A stretch of 17,370 nucleotides of DNA from an uncultured Clostridia bacterium (GCA_946006895.1 CAMFZO010000013.1:1-17370); one strand, 5' to 3'; counted from the first letter of the stretch, positions 6,926 through 14,114 are shown. Made by a program: numbers and translations. Notes: generated by a model not told the origin, from the letters alone.

Positions 6926-8023
6926 ATGAAATGGAAGAATATCCTGACCATCGCCCTGGCGGCCTGTGTGATCTTCGGCTTTTCCGCCGCCGGTTTCCTG
7001 AAAGCGCCGGAGGCTTATTCCATGGCAGAGCGCCGCTCTCTGGCTCAGAAGCCGGCGCTTTCGTCCCAGCAGCTTCTCTCGGGCAAGTATATGTCCCAGT
7101 TTGAGGACTTTTCCCTGGATCAGTTTCCCTTGCGTGACAATATGCGCACGTTAAAAGCCGCTGCGAGCCGGTATGTTTTCCTGCAAAAGGACAACCACGG
7201 CATCTATGAGCACGACGGCTACTGGTCCAAGCTGGAATACCCCATGAACAGCGGCAAGGTGGCCCGTTCGGGGGACAAGCTGCGGGAGGTCTATGAGACG
7301 TATCTCGAGGGGACCGGCTGCAAGGTCTACCTCTCGGTGATCCCGGACAAGAATTACTTCCTGGCACCGCGGGGCGGTTATCCGGTGATGGATTACTCTC
7401 AATTGGTGGAAAATCTGCGGGAAAAGCTGGATTTTGCGGAGTATATCGACATTTTCGGAGATCTTTCTCTGGAATCTTTTTACAAAACCGACCAGCACTG
7501 GCGGCAGGAGACCCTCTCCGGCGTGGCCCGGACCCTGGCCGATGCCATGGGCGCGGAAATCTCCCGGAATTTCACGGTACAGGAGCTTCCGGTGCCGTTT
7601 TACGGCGCTTATTGCGGGCAGGCGGCCCTCAGGATGCAGCCGGACACGCTGTATTATCTGACCGGCGACCTGCTGGACGAGTGTACCGTGACCAGCTTCA
7701 ATACGGGCCTGCCGACGGCCTCCTTTATGTACGACATGGAAAAGGCTTACGGGAAAGACCCCTATGAGATGTTCCTGTCCGGCTCCGACGCCCTGCTCAC
7801 CATCGAAAATCCCAACGCCGCCACGGAAAAAGAGCTGGTGGTGTTCCGGGACTCCTTCGGCAGCAGTCTGGCACCCCTGCTGGCGTCGGGCTATTCAAAG
7901 ATCACCCTGGTGGATCTGCGGTATCTGCAAAGCGGCCTTCTGGGCAATTTTATCGACTTTGAAAATCAGGACGTTCTGTTCCTCTACAGCACTCTGGTTT
8001 TGAACAATACGGTGTCGATGTAA
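6926..8023 (+). CDS. DHHW-family AlgJ/AlgX-like protein
   Basis: This 365-residue protein has one N-terminal hydrophobic anchor (residues 5-25) and an extracytoplasmic SGNH-hydrolase-like domain. The family signature appears as TDQHW (residues 188-192). With FRDSFGSS (308-314) it supplies the probable Asp189/His191/Ser310 triad seen in AlgJ/AlgX proteins. IPDKNYF (139-145) is another family landmark. These proteins accept the acyl group from the MBOAT partner and place it on the polymer outside the membrane. I preferred the ATG at 6926 because AGGAGG (6910-6915) is 10 nt upstream; the in-frame GTG at 6917 nearly touches that site. The gene begins 14 nt after the MBOAT stop, supporting a two-gene O-acylation module. 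Confidence 0.9.
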   Translation: MKWKNILTIALAACVIFGFSAAGFLKAPEAYSMAERRSLAQKPALSSQQLLSGKYMSQFEDFSLDQFPLRDNMRTLKAAASRYVFLQKDNHGIYEHDGYWSKLEYPMNSGKVARSGDKLREVYETYLEGTGCKVYLSVIPDKNYFLAPRGGYPVMDYSQLVENLREKLDFAEYIDIFGDLSLESFYKTDQHWRQETLSGVARTLADAMGAEISRNFTVQELPVPFYGAYCGQAALRMQPDTLYYLTGDLLDECTVTSFNTGLPTASFMYDMEKAYGKDPYEMFLSGSDALLTIENPNAATEKELVVFRDSFGSSLAPLLASGYSKITLVDLRYLQSGLLGNFIDFENQDVLFLYSTLVLNNTVSM

Positions 8024-8036
8024 CGGAATCGAAAAG

Positions 8037-8069
8037 CCGGCGGCGAGAAGCTCTCACCGCCGGTCGTTT
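8037..8069 (+). terminator. Terminator between the DHHW gene and yfcE
   Basis: A 7-bp stem CCGGCGG/CCGCCGG (8037-8043 and 8057-8063) encloses a smaller GAGA/TCTC pairing and is followed by TCGTTT. It lies between converging genes and probably ends the lipoprotein/MBOAT/DHHW transcript. The T run is short. Confidence 0.6.
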
Positions 8070-8090
8070 CATATTATAAGGTGCTTTTTA

Positions 8091-8636
8091 TCAGAAGCGC
8101 TCGGTGTGGTAGACCGCGCCGTCCAGAGCTTTCCACACGGCGCTGTTGTCCTGCAGGACCATATAGCTGTGGGCGCTCCCCGCCTTCGGAATGGATACGG
8201 AGCCGGGATTGAGATACAAATTGTCATTTCCGAAGGTCTCCCAGGCCGGGACATGGGTGTGGCCGTGGAGCAGCACGTCCCCCGGCTGCAGCGGCGGCAG
8301 GGAATCCAGATTAAAATGATGCCCGTGGGTGGCATAGATCAGGCGCTCGCCGATGGGCAGGATGCAGTAATCCGCCAGGATAGGGAAGTCCAGGACCATC
8401 TGGTCCACCTCCGTATCGCAGTTGCCCCTGACGCAGAAGATCCGATCCTTTCGCGCATTCAGCATGGAAAGAACCTCTTTCGGTGCATAGTCCCGGGGCA
8501 GATCATTCCGCGGGCCGTGGTACAGCAGGTCGCCCAAAAGCAGCAGCCGGTCCGCCTGTTCCCGCTGAAGAGCCTCCATGAGCAGGCCGCAGTAGTACGA
8601 CGAGCCGTGAATATCCGACGCGATCATCCATTTCAT
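8091..8636 (-). CDS. yfcE: YfcE-type metallophosphoesterase
   Basis: This 181-residue calcineurin-like phosphoesterase matches the YfcE/MJ0936 group of small cytosolic phosphodiesterases. The metal-binding motifs are in order: DIHG (Asp8, His10), GDLLYHGPRN (Asp36), GNCD (Asn72), THGHH (His104, His106) and HGHTH (His124, His126, His128). Length is normal. The ATG has AAGGAG 9 nt upstream. The natural substrate of YfcE is not known; the E. coli enzyme acts on model phosphodiesters. It is on the same strand as rlmD, 88 nt downstream of it, and converges with the DHHW gene. Confidence 0.93.
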   Translation of the reverse strand: MKWMIASDIHGSSYYCGLLMEALQREQADRLLLLGDLLYHGPRNDLPRDYAPKEVLSMLNARKDRIFCVRGNCDTEVDQMVLDFPILADYCILPIGERLIYATHGHHFNLDSLPPLQPGDVLLHGHTHVPAWETFGNDNLYLNPGSVSIPKAGSAHSYMVLQDNSAVWKALDGAVYHTERF

Positions 8637-8724
8637 GCTTGTTTTCTCCTTACTTGTATTTATTTTGAACCCGTTGCGCCATCTGCTTGCCGAAAACAGC
8701 GGAAATAAGACGTTATTTCACACT

Positions 8725-10080
8725 TCATTTCTCGACCCTTGACATCAATACTACCGTCTCAACATGGCTGCAGCGGGGGAAAAGGTCGATGGCTTCGGCG
8801 CTTTGCAGGCGGTAGCCCTTTTCACCGAACAGCTTCACGTCCCGCGCCAGGGTCGCCGGGTCGCAGGAGACGTAGACCACCCGGTCCGGCGACATTTCCG
8901 CCACGGCGTCGATGACGTCCCCGCTCAGACCCTTACGCGGCGGGTCCACCACGATCACGTCGGGCCGGGTCCCTTCCGCCGCCAGGGTTTTGGCCGCTTT
9001 TCCCGCGTCGGCGCAGAAAAAACGGGCATTTTCGATGCCGTTGCGGCGGGCGTTTTCCTCCGCGTCGCGGATGGCCGCCTCCACCAGCTCCACGCCGATG
9101 ACGGTCTTTGCCTGCCGCGCAAGGCAGAGGGTAATGGTGCCGGTGCCGCAGTAGAGGTCCAGGACCGTTTCCGTGCCGTGAAGTCCGGCGGCGGCGAGGG
9201 CCTTGCCGTAGAGCACCTCCGCCTGATCCCGGTTGACCTGGTAAAAGGACCGGGGCGAGATGCGGAACCGCAGCCCGCACAGAACGTCCTCGATGGCGTC
9301 CGTGCCCCACAGGATCCGCGTTTTGTCGCCCAGCACCGCGTTGCCCTTGCGGGTGTTGACGTTGAGCGCCACGGAACGCAGCTCCGGCAGGCCTTTCCGC
9401 AGGGCGGCGACCAGTTCTTTTTCCCAGGGCAGGGTTTCATCGTTGACCACCGGGCAGACCATCAGCTCACCTGTTGCTGCGGCATGACGGACAAAAATAT
9501 GGCGCAGCAGCCCCGTATGGGTCCTTTCGTCGTAGGCGCTGATACCGTACCGCCGCGCCCAGTCGAGGACGATGTCCCTGGCCTTATCCGCCGCTTCCGG
9601 CTGGATCAGGCAGCGGTCCATGGGGATCAGATCATGGGTGCCCTTGCGGAAAAAGCCCGCTTCCGGCCCCTTTTTTCCGGGAGCCACCGGGAATTGGGCC
9701 TTGTTCCGGTAGCCCGTGCAGGTCTTTGCGCCTGTCAGCCCGACGCGGCTCAGATTTTGGCCGCCCAGACGGTTGAGGGCGTCCAGAACGCGCCGGGCCT
9801 TGATCTCACACTCGGCCTCATAGTCCATGTGCCAGAAATCACAGCCGCCGCATTGCTTGGCGTAGGGGCATCGGCGGTTGACGCGGTGGGGAGATTTTGT
9901 TATAATGTTCCCGATTTTTCCGTAAGCGCCGTGACTGCCGACATGGGTGATACGCAGGTCGTATTCCTCACCGGGCACGGCGTTGGGGACAAATACGGCG
10001 CAGCCCTCCACGCGGCACACACCAAGCCCCTCGCTGGTAAAGCCGCTGACGGCGGCGCGGTAGATCTCATTTTTCTGCAT
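8725..10080 (-). CDS. rlmD: 23S rRNA (uracil-C5)-methyltransferase, RlmD/RlmCD type
   Basis: This 451-residue enzyme of the RumA/TrmA family methylates C5 of a uridine in 23S rRNA using SAM. An N-terminal TRAM-like domain (about residues 5-60) is followed by four iron-sulfur ligands: Cys71, Cys77 and Cys80 (CPYAKQCGGC) and Cys157. The SAM site is LDLYCGTGTITL (307-318), VVDPPRKGL follows at 377-385, the nucleophile is Cys406 in YVSCDPATLARD, and Glu441 is the likely base. The frame is open ten codons upstream, but that ATG falls in the parS palindrome and has no ribosome site. The ATG at 10078-10080 has AGAGGGA 7 nt upstream and is the better start. In Firmicutes the single enzyme RlmCD modifies two sites, and which applies here is unknown. 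Confidence 0.94.
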   Translation of the reverse strand: MQKNEIYRAAVSGFTSEGLGVCRVEGCAVFVPNAVPGEEYDLRITHVGSHGAYGKIGNIITKSPHRVNRRCPYAKQCGGCDFWHMDYEAECEIKARRVLDALNRLGGQNLSRVGLTGAKTCTGYRNKAQFPVAPGKKGPEAGFFRKGTHDLIPMDRCLIQPEAADKARDIVLDWARRYGISAYDERTHTGLLRHIFVRHAAATGELMVCPVVNDETLPWEKELVAALRKGLPELRSVALNVNTRKGNAVLGDKTRILWGTDAIEDVLCGLRFRISPRSFYQVNRDQAEVLYGKALAAAGLHGTETVLDLYCGTGTITLCLARQAKTVIGVELVEAAIRDAEENARRNGIENARFFCADAGKAAKTLAAEGTRPDVIVVDPPRKGLSGDVIDAVAEMSPDRVVYVSCDPATLARDVKLFGEKGYRLQSAEAIDLFPRCSHVETVVLMSRVEK

Positions 10081-10093
10081 GGCATTTTCCCTC

Positions 10094-10109
10094 TGTTTCA
10101 CGTGAAACA
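10094..10109. promoter_or_regulatory. parS centromere site 1
   Basis: TGTTTCACGTGAAACA is a perfect 16-bp palindrome matching the bacterial parS consensus bound by ParB/Spo0J. It lies in the 5' untranslated region of rlmD, 13 nt upstream of the chosen start and overlapping its ribosome site at one base. The parA and parB genes follow about 1.9 kb away. Confidence 0.93.
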
Positions 10110-10160
10110 TTCATACTGGAATCGGATCAATCAATCTCCGTTCGCGTTTCACACTTTATT

Positions 10161-10189
10161 ATGATACCACATTCTTTGACCGACGTAAA
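10161..10189 (-). promoter_or_regulatory. Candidate rlmD promoter
   Basis: On the minus strand TTTACG (10184-10189) and TATCAT (10161-10166) are 17 nt apart. Transcription would start near 10154 and run through parS site 1 into rlmD. Both boxes depart from consensus. Confidence 0.4.
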
Positions 10190-10207
10190 TGGAAAAAAGG
10201 TGATTTC

Positions 10208-11089
10208 ATGCCGGGTTACGAAAATTGCACCCTCTGTCCGCGGCAATGCGGCGTCAACCGGACGGCAGGCCAGCTTGGCTTTTGCCGAATGCCGGGACAG
10301 CTCCTGGCTGCCAGGGCCATGCTCCATTACGGTGAAGAGCCGTCCATCTCCGGTGCTTTCGGCACGGGAGCTGTATTTTTCAGCGGCTGCACACTGCGGT
10401 GCGTCTACTGCCAAAACCGGGAGATCTCCGAGGGCGGCAAGGGAAAACCGCTGGATGCCGGGAAGCTGCGGGCAATCTTTGCGCGCCTCATTGACGAGGG
10501 CGCCCAGTCCATCGACCTGGTGACGCCGACGCAATTTCTGCCGGACATTCTGCCCGCCCTGACCCCCAAGCTGCCGGTGCCCGTGGTCTACAACTGCGGC
10601 GGCTATGAGCGGGTGGAGACCCTGCGGCTGCTGGAGGGCCTGGTGGATGTCTACCTGCCGGATCTGAAATACGCGGACAACGCTCTGGCGGCCAGGCTGT
10701 CCCGTGCCCCGGATTATTTTGAGACGGCGACGGCGGCAATTCGGGAGATGTACCGTCAGGTGGGCAGCGCGGTGATGGAGGCTGGGCAGCTCACCCGGGG
10801 TCTTCTGGTGCGCCATCTGGTGCTGCCGGGGCATCTGGACAATTCCCTGCGGGTCATCGAGTGGCTGGCGGAGACCTTCCCCAAGGGAGACGTGCCGGTG
10901 TCCCTTATGAGCCAGTATGTGCCGATGGGAGGGCAGGAGCCGCCGCTGGACCGCCGGGTCACCGCCGAGGAATACGCGGGGGCCGTCTCCTGGATGGAGC
11001 TGTGCGGCCTGAAGAACGGCTACGTCCAGGACGCGGCGGCAGCCACCACGGAATACCTGCCGGTCTTTGATTTTGATGGCCTCGAATAA
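10208..11089 (+). CDS. PflX-like radical SAM protein
   Basis: This 293-residue radical SAM protein resembles the PflX group (COG1313), which is related to pyruvate formate-lyase activating enzymes. The cluster motif CTLRCVYC supplies Cys61, Cys65 and Cys68 for the SAM-binding 4Fe-4S cluster. An extra N-terminal cysteine set (Cys7, Cys10, Cys14, Cys26; CTLCPRQCGVNR) may hold a second metal site and is typical of this group. The substrate of the family is not established, and no glycyl-radical enzyme lies nearby to suggest one. The ATG has AAAGGTGA about 6 nt upstream. The gene is divergent from rlmD across a 127-nt gap that holds parS site 1, and it precedes lexA. Confidence 0.88.
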   Translation: MPGYENCTLCPRQCGVNRTAGQLGFCRMPGQLLAARAMLHYGEEPSISGAFGTGAVFFSGCTLRCVYCQNREISEGGKGKPLDAGKLRAIFARLIDEGAQSIDLVTPTQFLPDILPALTPKLPVPVVYNCGGYERVETLRLLEGLVDVYLPDLKYADNALAARLSRAPDYFETATAAIREMYRQVGSAVMEAGQLTRGLLVRHLVLPGHLDNSLRVIEWLAETFPKGDVPVSLMSQYVPMGGQEPPLDRRVTAEEYAGAVSWMELCGLKNGYVQDAAAATTEYLPVFDFDGLE

Positions 11090-11164
11090 GAGGCTTTTAG
11101 GCATATTTCACAAAACATTTTTCATCAAATTACAAAATTCCCGCAATTTTCACAAATTCAATGT

Positions 11165-11193
11165 TTGCATTTTGCGAAGAAGTATGATATAAT
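11165..11193 (+). promoter_or_regulatory. lexA promoter
   Basis: TTGCAT (11165-11170) and a perfect TATAAT (11188-11193) are separated by 17 nt, placing the start of transcription near 11200. No canonical GAAC-N4-GTTC LexA box is visible between 11090 and 11235, so autorepression, if it occurs, uses another site. Confidence 0.7.
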
Positions 11194-11235
11194 ACGATTG
11201 ATTTCGGAGATTATTTGCAAGAACGGAGGGAGCGT

Positions 11236-11811
11236 ATGGCCCGCGTCAGCAACAAACGTGAGGAGATTCTGACCTTTTTACGGGATTTCTCGGCCCAAAA
11301 CGGCTATGCGCCCACCGTGCGGGAGATCATGCGGGCCGTCGGCCTGAAGTCAACGGCCTCGGTCTATTACCACCTCAGTGCCCTAAACGATGCCGGCCTT
11401 ATCTCTATGGACGGCGGAAAAAACCGCACCATACGACTACCGAGCTCCGGCGGCATCCCGGTGGTCGGCACCGTCGCCGCCGGTACGCCGATCCTTGCCC
11501 TGGAGAACATTGATGGTTACCTTCCCTGGGGCGATGACAACGGTTGCTTTGCCCTGCGGGTCAAGGGCGATTCCATGATCGACGCGGGCATTCTGAGCGG
11601 CGATAAGGTCATCGTCCGGCCCCAGCCTACGGCGGAGAATGGCGAGATCGTCGTCGCCCTGCTGGGGGACGAAGCCACGGTAAAACGCTTGAGCCACAAG
11701 GACGGTCAGGTCTGGCTGCTCCCGGAAAATCCCGCTTATTCGCCCATTGACGGCCGGGAAGCGCAGATCATAGGCAAGGTCTGCGCCGTGTACCGCGAAT
11801 ACGGAAGATAA
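11236..11811 (+). CDS. lexA: LexA SOS repressor
   Basis: This 191-residue protein is the SOS repressor and self-cleaving serine protease. The N-terminal winged helix-turn-helix (about 1-65) contains YAPTVREIMRAVGLKSTASVYYHL. The C-terminal S24 protease domain shows the Ala82-Gly83 cleavage bond (VAAGTP), the nucleophile Ser113 (GDSMIDAGI) and the general base Lys150 (ATVKRL). RecA filaments trigger cleavage on DNA damage. I chose the ATG at 11236 because GGAGG lies about 7 nt upstream; the in-frame TTG at 11215 precedes this ribosome site. Length is slightly below the usual 200-205. A parS-containing hairpin follows 2 nt after the stop. Confidence 0.95.
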   Translation: MARVSNKREEILTFLRDFSAQNGYAPTVREIMRAVGLKSTASVYYHLSALNDAGLISMDGGKNRTIRLPSSGGIPVVGTVAAGTPILALENIDGYLPWGDDNGCFALRVKGDSMIDAGILSGDKVIVRPQPTAENGEIVVALLGDEATVKRLSHKDGQVWLLPENPAYSPIDGREAQIIGKVCAVYREYGR

Positions 11812-11813
11812 CG

Positions 11814-11847
11814 AAAAGATCATGTTTCACGTGAAACATGGTCTTTT
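11814..11847. promoter_or_regulatory. parS site 2 inside a terminator-like hairpin
   Basis: TGTTTCACGTGAAACA (11823-11838) is the same perfect parS as site 1, here within a 20-bp palindrome. The symmetry extends further: 11814-11830 pairs with 11831-11847 over 17 positions with a single U-G wobble, and the right arm ends in CTTTT. Starting 2 nt after the lexA stop, it has the shape of an intrinsic terminator with an A tract before and a T tract after. parS identity is firm; terminator function is inferred. Confidence 0.88.
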
Positions 11848-11884
11848 GTGCGCAGCGGAACCGGATTTTTTTGCGTACAAGAGG

Positions 11885-11913
11885 TTGCAAAACGCCGCTG
11901 CCTGTGCTATGAT
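11885..11913 (+). promoter_or_regulatory. parA promoter
   Basis: TTGCAA (11885-11890) and TATGAT (11908-11913) are exactly 17 nt apart, with transcription expected from about 11920, 43 nt before the parA ATG. parS site 2 lies 47 nt upstream of the -35 box, close enough for ParB spreading to touch this promoter. Confidence 0.65.
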
Positions 11914-11962
11914 GGTCGGGAAACTTCCCGTGAGGGAAAGCACACGAAAGAAGGAGGGCGTC

Positions 11963-12721
11963 ATGGGGAAAATCATTGCAGTGGTCAACCAGAAGGGCGG
12001 CGTGGGAAAAACCACCACGGCGGTCAACCTGACGGCGGCGCTGAACGCCCTGGGCGTGCGGGTGCTGCTGTGCGATTTTGACCCCCAGGCCAACGCCACC
12101 TCGGGACTGGGCGTGGAAAAACGGAACGTTTCTCTCGGCACCTACGAGATGGTCATTGACGAGGCCGCGCCGGAACGCTGCGTGGTCAAGACCAAATTTG
12201 GTGACGTGATCCCCTCCACCGCCGCTCTGGCAGGCGCCTCCGTGGAGCTGATCGGCCTGGAAAACCGGGAATTTCGCCTGAAAAACCAACTGGAACGCCT
12301 GCGCGATTCCTATGATTATATATTGATCGACTGCCCGCCGTCCCTTGAGCTGCTGACCCTCAACGCCCTGTGCGCCGCCGACAGCATCCTGATCCCGGTG
12401 CAGTGCGAATACTACGCTCTGGAGGGTCTGTCCGACCTGATGAGCACCCTCCGCGCCATTAAAAAGCGGCTGAATCCGCGCCTGGAGATCTTCGGCGTCC
12501 TGCTGACCATGTATGACGGCCGGACCAATTTCTCCAATCAGGTGGCCCAGGAGGTGCGCCGCCACTTCCCGGGCAAGGTCTTTGCGTCGGTCATCCCCCG
12601 CAACGTGCGTCTGGCGGAGGCTCCCAGCCACGGCGTTCCCGTCATCGCCTACGACCGCAGCTCCCGCGGCGCAGCGGCATATCTGGCCGTCGCGGAGGAA
12701 TTCAACAGGAAAGGGAGATAA
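11963..12721 (+). CDS. parA: Chromosome-partitioning ATPase ParA/Soj
   Basis: This 252-residue ParA/Soj ATPase works with ParB and parS to separate replication origins, and in Firmicutes also modulates DnaA. The deviant Walker A motif NQKGGVGKTTT is at residues 9-19, CDFDPQANAT at 37-46, and YILIDCPPSLE carries the Walker B Asp. The short N-terminus lacks the helix-turn-helix of plasmid type I ParA, so it is a chromosomal Soj. The open frame reaches back to an ATG inside parS site 2, but those 47 residues show no family similarity. The ATG at 11963 has AAGGAGGG directly upstream. parB follows after 2 nt. Confidence 0.96.
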   Translation: MGKIIAVVNQKGGVGKTTTAVNLTAALNALGVRVLLCDFDPQANATSGLGVEKRNVSLGTYEMVIDEAAPERCVVKTKFGDVIPSTAALAGASVELIGLENREFRLKNQLERLRDSYDYILIDCPPSLELLTLNALCAADSILIPVQCEYYALEGLSDLMSTLRAIKKRLNPRLEIFGVLLTMYDGRTNFSNQVAQEVRRHFPGKVFASVIPRNVRLAEAPSHGVPVIAYDRSSRGAAAYLAVAEEFNRKGR

Positions 12722-12723
12722 AA

Positions 12724-13605
12724 ATGGCCAGCAAGCAAAAGGGTCTGGGGCGCGGTCTGGGCGCCCTGATCGACGACTTTTCCGTTTCCGCAGCCCAGGA
12801 GCAGGTGACGACCCTGCCGCTGCAGAAAATAGAACCCAATCCCAAGCAGCCCCGGCACACCTTTGACCCCGAGGCGCTGCAGTCCCTGGCCGACTCCATT
12901 GCCGAGCACGGCGTGGTCCAGCCCCTGGCTGTGCGCGACGCCGGCAACGGCTACTACCAGATCATCGCCGGAGAGCGCCGTTGGCGTGCCGCACGGCTGG
13001 CAGGTCTGACGGAGCTGCCCGTGGTGGTCCTGGACGCCGACGACCAGACGGTCATGGAGCTGGCCCTCATTGAGAATCTCCAGCGCCAGGATCTGAACCC
13101 CATGGAGGAGGCCGAGGGCTACCATGTCCTTATGGAGGAATACGGCCTGACCCAGGAGCAGGCTGCTGCCCGGGTGGGCAAATCCCGTCCCGCCGTGGCC
13201 AATGCCCTGCGGCTTCTGGCGCTGCCCGACGAGGTCCGCGCCATGGTGGAGGAGGGCACCCTCTCCGCCGGACATGCCCGCGCGGTGCTGACCCTCAGCT
13301 CCCACCGCCTGCAAAAGGCTGCCGCCCAGAAGATCATCGCCCTGCGGCTTTCCGTGCGTCAGGCCGAGGCCATGTGCAAGCGGATGGCCGCCGAGGAAAA
13401 ACCGACAAAAGTCAAGCCCGCCTTCACCGTGGATTACGTGGGCGAGTGTGAAAAAGCCCTGACCAAGCAGCTTGGCCGGAGGGTCAGGATCGTCAGCGGG
13501 AAGCGGAAAGGCCGCTTTGAGCTGGAATTCTACGGCCAGGACGACCTGCAGCGTCTCTATGAGATCCTGCTGGCAATCGAAAATCCGGAGGACCCCCATG
13601 CCTGA
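12724..13605 (+). CDS. parB: Chromosome-partitioning CTPase ParB/Spo0J
   Basis: This 293-residue protein binds parS, loads as a CTP-dependent sliding clamp and recruits SMC. KGLGRGLGALI (6-16) is the conserved N-terminal segment that stimulates ParA. The CTP-binding domain shows PNPKQPR (38-44), GERRWRAAR (83-91) and ENLQRQDLNPMEEAEGY (117-133). The parS-recognition helix-turn-helix is at about 142-163 (LTQEQAAARVGKSRPAVANALRLL). The C-terminal region (about 235-290) matches the ParB dimerisation domain. AAAGGGAGA precedes the ATG, which lies 2 nt after the parA stop. The last 8 nt overlap the next gene. It is ParB rather than Noc, because its target parS is present twice in the window. Confidence 0.96.
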   Translation: MASKQKGLGRGLGALIDDFSVSAAQEQVTTLPLQKIEPNPKQPRHTFDPEALQSLADSIAEHGVVQPLAVRDAGNGYYQIIAGERRWRAARLAGLTELPVVVLDADDQTVMELALIENLQRQDLNPMEEAEGYHVLMEEYGLTQEQAAARVGKSRPAVANALRLLALPDEVRAMVEEGTLSAGHARAVLTLSSHRLQKAAAQKIIALRLSVRQAEAMCKRMAAEEKPTKVKPAFTVDYVGECEKALTKQLGRRVRIVSGKRKGRFELEFYGQDDLQRLYEILLAIENPEDPHA

Positions 13606-14008
13606 AACAGAAAAAACAGAACAGACCGCAGCGGAGGAGCAGCTCACCCCGAAAAAGAAGCGCGCAATGCTGGAATATATGGGCATCATGTTCGCCGTGG
13701 CCTTTTTACTGGTGGCCGTTTCCCTCATCGTGAAAATGCATTTCATGCAGGATGACCTGGAGGCCGCCAATTACGGCGCGTCGGAGAACATCGCCGCCAT
13801 GGAGAGCCGTCTGGAAACGGCCGACGCGGAAAGAGAGGAGGCCTCCCGCAGCGCCAAAGCCTCGGAGCTGCTCCTGCTGGCCCAGGATTCCTTCTACGCC
13901 GGTGACGAGGACGCCTTCCGCGCCTATATGGACGAGCTGTCGGAGAGCGCCGACGCGCTCACGGAAGCTGCGCAGCAGATTTATGAAGCTCTGCTGCAAG
14001 AGCTGTGA
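13598..14008 (+). CDS. Small single-pass membrane protein with coiled coil, in the parAB operon
   Basis: This 136-residue protein is not one I recognise. It has a charged cytosolic N-terminus (1-27, with PKKKR before the membrane), one transmembrane helix (about 28-46) and a long acidic helical region (about 50-136), parts of which look like coiled coil (EDAFRAYMDELSESADALTEAAQQIYEAL). The positive-inside rule puts the N-terminus in the cytosol and the helical part outside. The gene overlaps the last 8 nt of parB, with GGAGG about 6 nt before its ATG, so it is translationally coupled to parB. In other clostridia a membrane protein with a DUF4446 domain often lies between parB and serS; this protein sits in the same place but does not obviously share that sequence. 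Confidence 0.82.
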   Translation: MPETEKTEQTAAEEQLTPKKKRAMLEYMGIMFAVAFLLVAVSLIVKMHFMQDDLEAANYGASENIAAMESRLETADAEREEASRSAKASELLLLAQDSFYAGDEDAFRAYMDELSESADALTEAAQQIYEALLQEL

Positions 14009-14034
14009 TACATTACTAAAATATATAAATCTTC

Positions 14035-14098
14035 GGTTTTTCCCGATTTTCCCGGGAAACCGGTTGATAAAGCCGATTCAATCAAGATAGATCGGCGC
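14035..14098 (+). promoter_or_regulatory. Folded leader before serS
   Basis: The 106-nt gap holds a CGGTTT..CCCG / CGGGAAACCG hairpin with a two-T bulge (about 14034-14064) and a GCCGAT/ATCGGC stem near 14072-14096. Neither has a T run, so no terminator is evident, and a full T-box riboswitch does not fit in the available length. The serS gene may be read through from parAB. Confidence 0.3.
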
Positions 14099-14114
14099 CA
14101 TAGGAGTGAAGCAT

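Noticed and set aside
8764..10164. Plus-strand open frame of 466 codons opposite rlmD
   Set aside because: It is the antisense of a gene with intact iron-sulfur, SAM and catalytic motifs. It has no ribosome site or recognisable domain.
11822..11962. N-terminal extension of ParA beginning in parS
   Set aside because: The 47 extra residues translate the parS palindrome and the promoter. The ribosome site and family alignment place the start at 11963.
14009..14114. T-box riboswitch upstream of serS
   Set aside because: The gap is about 106 nt, too short for a full T-box, and I see no T-box core sequence or terminator with a T run.
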